DNA from: an uncultured Aquimarina sp. | GTDB lineage: Bacteria > Bacteroidota > Bacteroidia > Flavobacteriales > Flavobacteriaceae | Direction: 5' to 3' | Assembly (NCBI RefSeq): GCF_947496855.1 | Contig: NZ_CANMED010000007.1 | Span: 1-64,000, forward strand | Length of the DNA: 64,000 nucleotides | Shown: positions 27,001 through 35,673 of the stretch, piece after piece | How the letters are laid out: the number at the start of each line of letters is the position of its first letter | How positions within the stretch are numbered: the first letter of the stretch is position 1 | Made by a program: the position numbers and the translations under genes | The notes under the pieces: generated by a model | The model's database searches: none | Told to the model about the DNA's origin: nothing | What the model saw: the letters and a program-made list of their open reading frames with translations, nothing else

Positions 27001-28209
27001 TTACCTTTCTAAAGTTGTCAACAGAGCTTCTAATTTTGATAATCTATCTTCTAAATTGATATTTTTTATTTTTAAATTTTCAATGACTTCTTTAGATGAT
27101 TTGGTTTCACTTTTAAAATGTTTTAATTCTTTCTCCTGAGCAATTGCGTAAAGCGTCAGTTCCTCAATTTTCTCTAAAAGTTTCGCATTCATTGCTCCTA
27201 ATTGGATACCATTCTCAGCTACTTCTGTGGCTGATGGGATGTTGATTAAATGACCTTTGGTAGCAATATGATCTTCTACCTGTTGCAGGGTAGGTAGCTT
27301 ATAATCTTCTTTAAACACATAATCTGCCCAGCCGATTAGGTCTACTTTTACTTCTTTGGTATGGATATTACCGTTTACGGCTAATTTGGCATCTGGAGTT
27401 GTGGTGCCGATACCAATATTACCGTTAAACATATTTGCAAACATAAAAGAGGTTTCTAAAAGTTCACTATTAGTATATTCTAATTTGGTTCCAGGTTTTT
27501 CTCTAAGAAAATAGGTACCTTCATCTTGGTAAATAATCCCACCTATATCATTATAGGTCCCCTCTGGACGCACCCATTTTTTCAGGGTTTGATTCCACTT
27601 TGCAGGACCACGATGTCCTGTAAGCCAATCATCTCTTAACCACCCATTATCTGCAGTAGAAACAGTCAATCCAATTGTAGTTTTTCTAAATTGAACTCCC
27701 CCAGAAACGTGTAATTTAGCTCCAGCAGTTGGCGTCGATACACCAATCCCAACATTACCTGCAGTATTTACTATAAATCGACTTCCATTAGATCCGACTT
27801 GAAAAATACCATCTGTTCTCATAACTCCTGTATTATGATAGAAATTTTTATCTCCATAGGTCCTAATCCATGAACTATCCGACATATAAAATCCACCACC
27901 AAAGCCAAAACGTAGGCTTTTAGCTATTTGAAAATCTCCTAAAGTATTCAATGCTGCCACGGGAGTAACACCAGCAACTCCCCAAGTCCAACCTCTACCA
28001 GCATTATTACTCATATTCATTTTAATACTATAATCAGTTACGGGACCATATTTGTTCTCGGCCGCGTTACCCATATGGATTTTGTAAGTATCACTATTCC
28101 AGAAACGCAATCCGTTGCCGTTACCGGCAGTTACATTATATTGGGTTTGCTGTGCAAAGCCTATACCTGTCACAAAACCGACTAAGAGTATGATTAATAA
28201 ATTTTTCAT
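27001..28209 (-). CDS. Tail-fibre-like secreted protein, copy A
   Basis: A 402-residue exported protein (signal ending GFAQ). It has fibre modules (GNVGIGVSTPTAGAKLHVSG, GNIGIGTTTPDAKLAVNG) and the common Bacteroidota C-terminal module (KEVKVDLIGWADYVFKEDY, VEDHIATKGHLINIPSATEV, IQLGAMNAKLLEKIEELTLY), then a coiled coil. It is one of three tandem paralogues. Its C-terminal module agrees with copy B in part and differs in part, so it is a mosaic. It is 73 bp upstream of the first Rhs gene in the same direction. The N-terminal half, unique to this copy, probably determines specificity or anchoring. No T9SS tail is seen. Confidence 0.75.
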   Translation of the reverse strand: MKNLLIILLVGFVTGIGFAQQTQYNVTAGNGNGLRFWNSDTYKIHMGNAAENKYGPVTDYSIKMNMSNNAGRGWTWGVAGVTPVAALNTLGDFQIAKSLRFGFGGGFYMSDSSWIRTYGDKNFYHNTGVMRTDGIFQVGSNGSRFIVNTAGNVGIGVSTPTAGAKLHVSGGVQFRKTTIGLTVSTADNGWLRDDWLTGHRGPAKWNQTLKKWVRPEGTYNDIGGIIYQDEGTYFLREKPGTKLEYTNSELLETSFMFANMFNGNIGIGTTTPDAKLAVNGNIHTKEVKVDLIGWADYVFKEDYKLPTLQQVEDHIATKGHLINIPSATEVAENGIQLGAMNAKLLEKIEELTLYAIAQEKELKHFKSETKSSKEVIENLKIKNINLEDRLSKLEALLTTLER

Positions 28210-28214
28210 ATTGT

Positions 28215-29237
28215 TTATTTATTGTTTATTAGTTGATTTAATTTTTCTTCTAGTTTATTAATTCTTAAACTTTGTGATTTTAGAGCTGTTATCTGATCTT
28301 CTTGTTTAATCAGTTTTTTCTCCTGCTCCTTCAGCTTCTTCTCCTGCGCAATCGTATACAAAGTCAGTTCTTCGATTTTCTCCAAAAGTTTGGCATTCAT
28401 TTTACCTAATTGGATGCCATTTTCTGCTACTTCTGTTGCAGATGGGATGTTGATCAAGTGTCCATTTTTAATAATATGATCTTCTACCTGTTGCAGGGTA
28501 GGTAGCTTATAATCTTCTTTAAACACATAATCTGCCCAACCGATTAAGTCTACTTTTACTTCTTTGGTGTGGATGTTTCCGTTTACGGCTAGTTTGGCGT
28601 CTGGGGTAGTTGTGCCGATTCCAATATTTCCAAGTTTATTTATAACCATGTCACTTTCTTGATGATTATTTACTCGGAACTCCATCTTATCGGTATTATG
28701 ATAATATTGCATTCCTCCAACAAAATCATCATCAGTATCAGAGAAACCATAATAGCCTATCTTAGTATTAGGTGACAATAAGTTCATCATTGTGTGATCA
28801 TCATCTTCTAAAGTTAATTCAGAATATCCATGCACCGTTCCACCTGAGCTACCATTTACAATATGAAGTTTTGAATTTGGATTTATTGTTCCAATACCTA
28901 CATTACCATTTGCACCTACTTGAAATAAGGTGGCTCCACTTTGTACTGTAGCCCCATATCCTTTTCTTTTAACCTGAAAAGCATTTTTTTCCGTATTTCC
29001 ATACATCCATACAACTGGAGAAATTTGACTAGAGCCCGTGACAATACCAAATCCACCTTGCGCCTGATTGGTATCATCCGTTCCTTCCTGAGCTCCTGCA
29101 AATTGCATCAATGTGCCAGTACCATTTCCAATGGTCATTACTCCATTATTCTGTGCATCAGTATCTAAACTTTGCGCAATAATACTCGATGTAAACAAAA
29201 AGCTTACTATAGAAATTCTAATTATCTTTTCAATCAT
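28215..29237 (-). CDS. Tail-fibre-like secreted protein, copy B
   Basis: A 340-residue exported protein with a signal ending SIIAQ. The N-terminal half (NGVMTIGNGTGTLMQFAGAQ, GYSELTLEDDDHTMMNLLSP) is unlike its neighbours. The C-terminal half is the shared module (GNIGIGTTTPDAKLAVNG, WADYVFKEDYKLPTLQQVED, IKNGHLINIPSATEVAENG) and then a Lys/Gln-rich coiled coil. About 273 bp of the module match copy C with three mismatches. It starts 2 nt after the copy C stop and its own stop lies 5 nt before copy A, so the three are surely co-transcribed. Confidence 0.75.
   Translation of the reverse strand: MIEKIIRISIVSFLFTSSIIAQSLDTDAQNNGVMTIGNGTGTLMQFAGAQEGTDDTNQAQGGFGIVTGSSQISPVVWMYGNTEKNAFQVKRKGYGATVQSGATLFQVGANGNVGIGTINPNSKLHIVNGSSGGTVHGYSELTLEDDDHTMMNLLSPNTKIGYYGFSDTDDDFVGGMQYYHNTDKMEFRVNNHQESDMVINKLGNIGIGTTTPDAKLAVNGNIHTKEVKVDLIGWADYVFKEDYKLPTLQQVEDHIIKNGHLINIPSATEVAENGIQLGKMNAKLLEKIEELTLYTIAQEKKLKEQEKKLIKQEDQITALKSQSLRINKLEEKLNQLINNK
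28333..28605 (-). repeat. Duplicated C-terminal module, copy B
   Basis: This stretch aligns without gaps to 29337-29609. By eye I count three mismatches in 273 bp, clustered where CTGTTGCA in this copy meets TTGTTCTA in the other (read on the plus strand). This suggests recent duplication or gene conversion. Confidence 0.75.
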
Positions 29238-29239
29238 AA

Positions 29240-30265
29240 TTACTTCGTTTTTAAAAGGGTATTTAATTTTTGTTCCAAGTCATTGATCTTGGTATTTTGT
29301 TTTTTGAGGACTTCTATTTCTTTTTGTTGAGTGTTTAGCTTCTTCTCCTGCGCAATCGTATACAAAGTCAGTTCTTCGATTTTCTCCAAAAGTTTGGCAT
29401 TCATTTTACCTAATTGGATGCCATTTTCTGCTACTTCTGTTGCAGATGGGATGTTGATCAAGTGTCCATTTTTAATAATATGATCTTCTACTTGTTCTAG
29501 GGTAGGTAGCTTATAATCTTCTTTAAACACATAATCTGCCCAACCGATTAAGTCTACTTTTACTTCTTTGGTGTGGATGTTTCCGTTTACGGCTAGTTTG
29601 GCGTCTGGGTTGGTGGTGCCGATGCCCAAATCACCTTCGATATACTGATTTCCAATACTATGAACTACTCTTGCCCAAGTTCCGCTACCTTCTTTATTGG
29701 TACTTCTGAAATACATTTTTGGGTGCACAGAATTATTCTTTACCACAATTTGACCGTTATATTTATAATCAGGATTATTCGAACTATGATTCATGTTAAT
29801 TCCCCAAAACCATTGATTTGGTTCAGGAACATTAGTGGCATTATAACTTTGGTAGAAACCGCTTCGCCATAGCGTATTCCAATCTGATGTATCATTAGGA
29901 TCTGCCAATAGTAACTTATCGCTTTTAATGGTTCCTTTAACATCTAATTTTGCACCTGGAGAAGTAGTTCCAATACCAACATTACCTCCTGATGTCGGGA
30001 ACATTATTATATTACCGGTTCCTGTTCTTAAAGTAAGATCCCTATTATTATATGTAAATATTGAAAAATCATTCCCATCACCATAATCGACACTTGTATT
30101 ATTCCACATAAAACCTGCCTTATAATCTGATGGAGTTCCAAATCTTAAAAAACTATAAGGGTTTCCACTTCCTAGTTTTGGATTTATATATCCTAAATCT
30201 GCTGTTTGCCCAAAAACACTAATACTTAACACTAACACACACAGAAATAACAATGACTTTCTCAT
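29240..30265 (-). CDS. Tail-fibre-like secreted protein, copy C
   Basis: A 341-residue exported protein with a signal ending VFGQ. Its N-terminal half (YINPKLGSGNPYSFLRFGTP, GNDFSIFTYNNRDLTLRTG, GNVGIGTTSPGAKLDVKG) is distinct, with a 'NHSSNNPDYKYNGQIVVKNN'-type pyocin-knob-like stretch that could be a trimerised fibre domain. The C-terminal module is nearly identical in DNA to copy B. It is the first gene of the leftward train that runs through the Rhs genes to the lipoprotein, so the promoter should lie in the 720-bp spacer to its right; no clear TAnnTTTG is visible there for this strand. Confidence 0.75.
   Translation of the reverse strand: MRKSLLFLCVLVLSISVFGQTADLGYINPKLGSGNPYSFLRFGTPSDYKAGFMWNNTSVDYGDGNDFSIFTYNNRDLTLRTGTGNIIMFPTSGGNVGIGTTSPGAKLDVKGTIKSDKLLLADPNDTSDWNTLWRSGFYQSYNATNVPEPNQWFWGINMNHSSNNPDYKYNGQIVVKNNSVHPKMYFRSTNKEGSGTWARVVHSIGNQYIEGDLGIGTTNPDAKLAVNGNIHTKEVKVDLIGWADYVFKEDYKLPTLEQVEDHIIKNGHLINIPSATEVAENGIQLGKMNAKLLEKIEELTLYTIAQEKKLNTQQKEIEVLKKQNTKINDLEQKLNTLLKTK
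29337..29609 (-). repeat. Duplicated C-terminal module, copy C
   Basis: Partner of the near-identical block at 28333-28605, offset by exactly 1004 bp with no indels. Confidence 0.75.
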
Positions 30266-30766
30266 ACTTATAAAAAATTGATATAATTAAAAATTGTAGT
30301 AAAACGCTTCTAAATTTCCAATTAGATGCTGTTTTATAATAGATAGTGTCATGAGGTCTACTTATGTTACTATCAAAATTCAATTTTTTTTAAAAAATTT
30401 GAAAGTTTACGTTTTAGCTGTGTATTATCACCCTTCGGCTACGTTACCATTGACATATTTTATAAATAGCTGTATTTTCAATATTTAAAACTCCTTCCCT
30501 TGAAGGAATGTTGGGATAGGTGTTTGCTTAAAAACATCCTCCTCGATCCTCCTTCTTAGGAGGAAGTAGAAGCTACAGATACAACAAATGTTAGTTTAAT
30601 CACTGGATAAAATTTTTATTGGATGTCTCAGTATGACAGCTCACCCTTCGACTACGCTCAGGGTTCGGATAGGTTCAGGGTTCGAGAATTGAGGGCTGAG
30701 GCACTCGAAGCCCGGTTCATATCAGGGTTCGAGAACCTCACCCTTCGCAGATTATACGTTAGATAT

Positions 30767-30854
30767 GCGTCAGGGATAGTAAAGGAAATCCCGCAGCCCG
30801 ATCCGCTGTGGCGGAGAGGTGCGAGGAATTGTATTGGATAGCCCGCCAGGACGC
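30767..30854 (+). repeat. Structured dispersed repeat, copy 2 (possible Flavo-1-like RNA)
   Basis: Closing stem GCGTC (30767-30771)/GACGC (30850-30854), hairpin GGGAT/ATCCC and hairpin CCGC/GCGG in the same order as at 2980-3055. The closing stem differs in sequence from copy 1 but still pairs. Confidence 0.5.
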
Positions 30855-30933
30855 CCTAATTCATAGAAAATTAATTTTTGTCGTGTGTTAGGATATTCTT
30901 ACATGCGATTGCACTAACTATACTAAAAATCAA

Positions 30934-30964
30934 TTGAAAGATTATAGCATACTTCGTATCTTTG
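30934..30964 (+). promoter_or_regulatory. lysS promoter
   Basis: TTG (30934-30936), 20-nt spacer, TATCTTTG (30957-30964), leaving about a 15-nt leader before the ATG at 30986. Good match to the Bacteroidota consensus. Confidence 0.65.
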
Positions 30965-30985
30965 CACGCTTAAAACGGCAGCATT

Positions 30986-32677
30986 ATGCAATTATCAGAA
31001 CAAGAACTTGTAAGAAGAGAGAAACTAAAATCTTTACGTGACTTAGGTATTAATCCATATCCAGCGGCTTTATTTCCGGTAGATCATACTTCTGAGGATG
31101 TCAAACAGCAATACGAAGAAGGAAAAAAGGTAATCATAGCCGGGAGATTGATGTCCAGACGTATACAAGGGAAAGCTTCTTTTGCAGAGTTGCAAGATTC
31201 TAATGGCCGTATACAGGTATATTTTAATAGAGATGAAATCTGTACTGGTGATGAAAAGACCAAGTACAATGAGATTTATAAAAAACTATTAGACATAGGA
31301 GACTTTATTGGTGTCGAAGGAGAACTTTTTACCACTCAAGTTGGTGAAAAAACAGTAATGGTAAAAGATTTTACTTTATTAAGTAAAACACTAAAACCTT
31401 TACCTCAACCCAGAACTGATGTTGATGGTAATGTACATGATGCTTTTACGGATCCAGAATTGAGATACCGTCAGCGTTATGTAGATCTAATAGTAAATCC
31501 ACAGGTTAAAGATGTATTTATAAAAAGAACAAAGCTTTTTAACGCGATGCGTGAGTTTTTTAATACCAAAGGGTATTTTGAAGTAGAAACACCAATTCTA
31601 CAACCAATTCCTGGTGGTGCCTCTGCGCGTCCTTTTATAACACATCATAATTCCTTAGATATTCCGTTATATATGCGTATCGCTAACGAGCTATATCTAA
31701 AGCGATTAATTGTAGGTGGTTTTGAAGGAGTGTATGAGTTTTCTAAAAACTTCAGAAATGAAGGGATGGATAGAACTCACAATCCTGAGTTTACCGCTAT
31801 GGAAATCTATGTAGCTTATAAAGACTACAACTGGATGATGGAGTTTACAGAAAATCTGGTAGAACATTGTGCGATTGCGGTAAATAAAACTACAGATGCT
31901 ACTTTTGGAGAACATAAAATAAACTTCAAAACCCCATATGCTCGTGTAACCATGACTGATTCTATCAAACATTTTACAGGATTTGATATTACTGGTAAAT
32001 CTGAAGACGAAATTCGAGAAGCTGCAAAAGGAATGGGTATCGATGTGGATGAAACCATGGGTAAAGGAAAATTGATCGATGAGATTTTTGGAGAAAAATG
32101 TGAAGGAAACTATATACAACCCACCTTTATTACGGATTATCCAAAAGAGATGAGCCCTTTATGTAAAGAACATAGGGATAACCCAGAACTTACAGAACGT
32201 TTTGAGCTAATGGTTTGTGGTAAAGAGATTGCCAATGCATATTCTGAGCTTAATGATCCAATTGATCAGCGAGAACGTTTTGAAGTGCAGTTAAAATTAA
32301 GTGAAAAAGGAGATGATGAGGCTATGTTTATCGATGATGACTTTATCAGAGCCTTAGAGTATGGTATGCCACCAACTTCTGGAATGGGAATTGGCATGGA
32401 TCGATTGATTATGTATCTAACCAATAATCAATCGATACAAGAAGTATTATTCTTCCCACAAATGAGACCCGAAAAAAAGGCAGTAGAATTGAATGATAAT
32501 GAGAAAGCAATTTTTGAGGTTATCAAAAAAGAACAAAGCATGGCTTTAGCAGACCTTAAAACAGCTTCTGGTTTAAGTAATAAAGCTTGGGATAAAGGAA
32601 TGAAAGGTCTTTCTAAACTTGGACTTACTAAAGTTACCAAAACAGATGATAGTCTGATTGTAGAGGTGACTGAGTAA
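30986..32677 (+). CDS. lysS: Lysine-tRNA ligase, class II
   Basis: A 563-residue class II lysyl-tRNA synthetase that charges tRNA-Lys with lysine. The N-terminal OB anticodon-binding domain spans about 50-150 (IIAGRLMSRRIQGKASFAEL). The catalytic core shows motif 2 (FRNEGMDRTHNPEFTAMEIY) and motif 3 (GMGIGMDRLIMYLTN), with the conserved PQMRPEKK after it. A C-terminal extension of about 60 residues (AIFEVIKKEQSMALADLK...VEVTE) lengthens it beyond the 500-residue bacterial form; such extensions are common in flavobacterial LysRS. It is a single gene between its own promoter and a strong terminator. Confidence 0.98.
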   Translation: MQLSEQELVRREKLKSLRDLGINPYPAALFPVDHTSEDVKQQYEEGKKVIIAGRLMSRRIQGKASFAELQDSNGRIQVYFNRDEICTGDEKTKYNEIYKKLLDIGDFIGVEGELFTTQVGEKTVMVKDFTLLSKTLKPLPQPRTDVDGNVHDAFTDPELRYRQRYVDLIVNPQVKDVFIKRTKLFNAMREFFNTKGYFEVETPILQPIPGGASARPFITHHNSLDIPLYMRIANELYLKRLIVGGFEGVYEFSKNFRNEGMDRTHNPEFTAMEIYVAYKDYNWMMEFTENLVEHCAIAVNKTTDATFGEHKINFKTPYARVTMTDSIKHFTGFDITGKSEDEIREAAKGMGIDVDETMGKGKLIDEIFGEKCEGNYIQPTFITDYPKEMSPLCKEHRDNPELTERFELMVCGKEIANAYSELNDPIDQRERFEVQLKLSEKGDDEAMFIDDDFIRALEYGMPPTSGMGIGMDRLIMYLTNNQSIQEVLFFPQMRPEKKAVELNDNEKAIFEVIKKEQSMALADLKTASGLSNKAWDKGMKGLSKLGLTKVTKTDDSLIVEVTE

Positions 32678-32702
32678 ACTTTTTTAGTGAAGTCAGAAAT
32701 TA

Positions 32703-32733
32703 AAAAACGCAACCTTTTTCAGGTTGCGTTTTT
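32703..32733. terminator. Terminator of lysS
   Basis: AAAAACGCAACCT (32703-32715), 5-nt loop, AGGTTGCGTTTTT (32721-32733). It also works in the other direction, for the convergent phosphatase gene. Confidence 0.9.
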
Positions 32734-32760
32734 ACTGCTTACTTATAAACAAAAACATTT

Positions 32761-34491
32761 TTAGCTATACGTAACTGTTTTCCCAGTAGTCACGATATAA
32801 TTTTCTGCAGCAATGGTATTAATAAAATTCCATTGTGCTTCACTGCTATTTGGTGTAAAGGTAACTTGTAAAAACCCTCTTTGTGTAGCATCCATATATT
32901 GTAAGTCATCTATTAATAGTTTCAAGGCTTCCTGAAAACCAGTTGCTTGATTTGCATCAACTCCTAAAAATCCTTCAAAACCAGGAGACGAGACCGAAGA
33001 TGTAGCGAACTCCACTCCTATTTCTTTACCATTCGCATCTTTTAACTCGCTATACCAAGCATTATGTGTATCACCAGCCAAACAAACTGTTTTCTTTCCT
33101 CCCAACATTGCAAAAAGCTGTTCTCTCTCCATAAGATAACCATCCCAAGCATCTAAGTTATAAGGAATAACTGTTTGTACCCTTGCAATCTCCTCTGGTG
33201 TAAGTGTTGAATCCCCAGATAAAAGTCTGGACTTGATCGTTGTCAGTTCTGTTAACACTGTTTGAAAAGCAGCAGCTGTATCTGGAGTTGCGCTTCCTAA
33301 CGCTCCTATTTCTGCCACAAGCCTTCCTATTAAAATTAAAAGCTCTGCAGGCATAAACATCTTACCCATTAATACTTGCTGGCCTAATACTTGCCAATTA
33401 GCACTACTTGCCGAAACTGCTCCAGACAACCAACTTAGCTGTTCTGATCCTAGTAAAGCTCTACTAGGATCCTGAAGTGCTGTCTGAAAAGCAACAGCAT
33501 CCAATCCTGTAGTTGGACTAAAGAAATCATCATAAGAAAGCTGTTTATCTCTACCAATAATTCGTGTATCCAGCATATGTAAACTTAGTACACTCCCAAA
33601 ATTAAATGATCGGTAGATCTTTGATGGATCTGTCGATCGCAATGGTAAAAATTCGCTATATACTTGTATTGCCGTTTGTTTTCTGGTTTCATAAGAACCT
33701 TCAGAATCTTGATGGTTCTCTGCGCCATCTTTATACGCATCATTGGTAACTTCGTGGTCATCCCACACACAGATAAATGGTTTTTTCTGATGTGCTAATT
33801 GTAGTTGAGCATCACTTCTATATTGCTTATACCTCTCTCGATAATCTGTAAGCGATATAATTTCATTTGCAGGTGTATGAACTCTATCCAAGGCTACAGT
33901 ATTCTCATTAGTTCCATACTCTCCTTCTCCATACTCATAGATATAATCTCCTAAATGAACTATTACATCCGCCTCAGAATTAGCCATTGCTCCATACACA
34001 TTAAATAAACCAGCTGCAAAATTTGCACAAGAACAAACGGCCAACTTTACATCAGCTACCGTGTCACCCATTGCAGGAAGTGTAATCGTCTCGCCAATTA
34101 CAGAAGTAGTTTGAGTTTCTAATTCAAAAAATCGATAATAAAACTTACTATTAGAAGGTAATTCTTGAACATCAATTGCAACCGTATAATCTCTATCAAC
34201 TCCTGTTACAAACTCACCGCTTCGTACTACATGGTCAAAATTTTGATCTGAAGCAATTTGCCAATTAATTGTAATATTCGAGTTACCAGAATCAGGAGTA
34301 AATCGTGTCCATATAATAACTTTAGAATCCGTAGGATCAAAACTTGCTAGCCCTTCAAAGAAATTATCAGTATTAAGATCTGGAATGCTTACATCCATAT
34401 CGTCATCGTTATTACAACTGATATACATCGGAGCAATCATAAAGCCTCCTGCAACTAACAAGGATTTTTCAAAAAAATTTCTTCTGTTCAT
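32761..34491 (-). CDS. PhoD-type alkaline phosphatase (metallophosphatase)
   Basis: A 576-residue exported phosphatase of the alkaline phosphatase D family. The N-terminus has the twin-arginine motif RRNFFEKSLLVAGG and then YISC, a possible lipobox (Cys26) followed by NNDDD, so a Tat-exported lipoprotein is likely. A Fn3-like lead domain (about 45-150) is followed by the metal-binding core: VHLGDYIYEYGEG, WDDHEVTND, and near the end LAGDTHNAW. PhoD enzymes use Ca2+/Fe3+ and act on phosphate mono- and diesters, including teichoic acids, in the periplasm or outside. It has no pho-like neighbour. Confidence 0.9.
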   Translation of the reverse strand: MNRRNFFEKSLLVAGGFMIAPMYISCNNDDDMDVSIPDLNTDNFFEGLASFDPTDSKVIIWTRFTPDSGNSNITINWQIASDQNFDHVVRSGEFVTGVDRDYTVAIDVQELPSNSKFYYRFFELETQTTSVIGETITLPAMGDTVADVKLAVCSCANFAAGLFNVYGAMANSEADVIVHLGDYIYEYGEGEYGTNENTVALDRVHTPANEIISLTDYRERYKQYRSDAQLQLAHQKKPFICVWDDHEVTNDAYKDGAENHQDSEGSYETRKQTAIQVYSEFLPLRSTDPSKIYRSFNFGSVLSLHMLDTRIIGRDKQLSYDDFFSPTTGLDAVAFQTALQDPSRALLGSEQLSWLSGAVSASSANWQVLGQQVLMGKMFMPAELLILIGRLVAEIGALGSATPDTAAAFQTVLTELTTIKSRLLSGDSTLTPEEIARVQTVIPYNLDAWDGYLMEREQLFAMLGGKKTVCLAGDTHNAWYSELKDANGKEIGVEFATSSVSSPGFEGFLGVDANQATGFQEALKLLIDDLQYMDATQRGFLQVTFTPNSSEAQWNFINTIAAENYIVTTGKTVTYS

Positions 34492-34511
34492 TGTGTGTAT
34501 TTATTTTTCAT

Positions 34512-34519
34512 CAAAAATA
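34512..34519 (-). promoter_or_regulatory. Possible -7 element of phosphatase gene
   Basis: TATTTTTG on the minus strand, about 20 nt before the ATG at 34491. No clear upstream partner is visible. Confidence 0.3.
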
Positions 34520-34639
34520 TTTTACCACAATAAACCCGATGTTATCCCTTCTTTAAATAAAGATCAAACTATTTTACTATTATCTAAAAAAGTTAATCAT
34601 AACATAATACTCTTTTAAAAAATTAACTCAAAAAGAAAA

Positions 34640-35638
34640 TCATTCCACCCAAGGACAATAACACGCATACTTTTTCGATCTACAAGAAAAGTCAATTCCT
34701 AATGTTATTTGATGAAAACCACCATTATTAAACGTTATGGGATTAGATTGATATGAATAGGTATATGCGAACATGTATTTCCCGAAATTAACTCCAACAA
34801 AAGGAGTTACATAATTTAGACTCTGACTTTGTATTTCAGAATTTTCTACAAAATCTATAGAGTCAAAACTTCTTCTGTAGGATAATCCTCCCCATAGCTT
34901 TCCAAATTCCATATCACTATACACCTTCATATTAAAGTCAATACTTGATTGCTGTACACCATCTCTATGAGAATACAATATAGATGGTTCATATGAAAAA
35001 GTTTTTCCTGGACGGTCAAAAACATATCCAACAGATACTAAATAATTTCTTAAATTATTAACTACTTGTAGATCATTATTAACCCCAGAGTTTTCTAAAA
35101 GATTCTTTACCGTAACATGGGTATAAAAGTTATATAGATTGTATGAAAACCCGACATCTATATTAAATTCACTTTCACTTATAGATCCAGGTCCTACTAG
35201 AGGATCATTCGGATCAAATCTGGTTTGATCCAATCTGTATTGAATAACTCCTGCACTTAAACCAAATGATAGCTGATTTAAGTCTACTTCGCTTCTAGAA
35301 AACATCAAATGATGCGCATAGGTTACATACCCTCCTGTTTGAGAAGAAAATCCATTTTTATCATTATAGACAATCGCACCAATTCCTGATTGAGAATCAC
35401 CAATTCTTCCATTATATGCCGCGGTATACAACCCTGGACTATCTTCTTCTCCAACCCAGTTTCTACGACCGGTTAATCTAACTTGAGAACAGTTAGCTGC
35501 TCCTGCCATGGATGGATGTAATAGGTAATAATTATCAGTGAGATAATCTGAATATATAGACAATCCTTCTTGAGCATTTCCTGATGTTATAAACAACAAC
35601 ATCATTATTGCTGTTAGACTTATTTTTGTAAATTTCAT
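34640..35638 (-). CDS. PorP/SprF-family T9SS outer-membrane protein
   Basis: A 332-residue outer-membrane protein. I start it at the ATG at 35638 because this gives a normal signal (MKFTKISLTAIMM...SGNAQ); a longer reading would begin at 35674, where its ATG shares one base with the upstream stop (TAATG). After the signal, YSDYLTDNYYLLHPSMAGAA and LTGRRNW are the hallmark of the family, followed by barrel strands. PorP/SprF proteins help the T9SS handle type B adhesins, and SprF is known to be needed for SprB. The upstream gene is such an adhesin, so a dedicated pair is likely. Confidence 0.9.
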   Translation of the reverse strand: MKFTKISLTAIMMLLFITSGNAQEGLSIYSDYLTDNYYLLHPSMAGAANCSQVRLTGRRNWVGEEDSPGLYTAAYNGRIGDSQSGIGAIVYNDKNGFSSQTGGYVTYAHHLMFSRSEVDLNQLSFGLSAGVIQYRLDQTRFDPNDPLVGPGSISESEFNIDVGFSYNLYNFYTHVTVKNLLENSGVNNDLQVVNNLRNYLVSVGYVFDRPGKTFSYEPSILYSHRDGVQQSSIDFNMKVYSDMEFGKLWGGLSYRRSFDSIDFVENSEIQSQSLNYVTPFVGVNFGKYMFAYTYSYQSNPITFNNGGFHQITLGIDFSCRSKKYACYCPWVE

Positions 35639-35673
35639 CTTACTTGTTTTGAAATAGAAAAAGATTGCTTCCA

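Larger units (their letters stand above)
30266..30985. other. 720-bp gene-free spacer with scattered repeats
   Basis: No credible gene is seen. Around 30640-30750 there are strings such as CACCCTTCGACTACGCTCAGG and CAGGGTTCGAGAACCTCACC, plus CTTCCCTTGAAGGAAT near 30492. These are frequent dispersed repeats in flavobacteria. The structured element at 30767-30854 and the lysS promoter follow. A plus-strand frame of about 72 codons in the repeat region is not gene-like. Confidence 0.55.

Noticed and set aside
27001-30265. Phage tail-fibre genes
   Set aside because: The modules resemble tail fibres, but each protein has a Sec signal and the family is common in non-phage Bacteroidota loci.
30623-30841. 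Plus-strand frame of 72 codons
   Set aside because: Built from dispersed intergenic repeats and the structured element; not protein-like.
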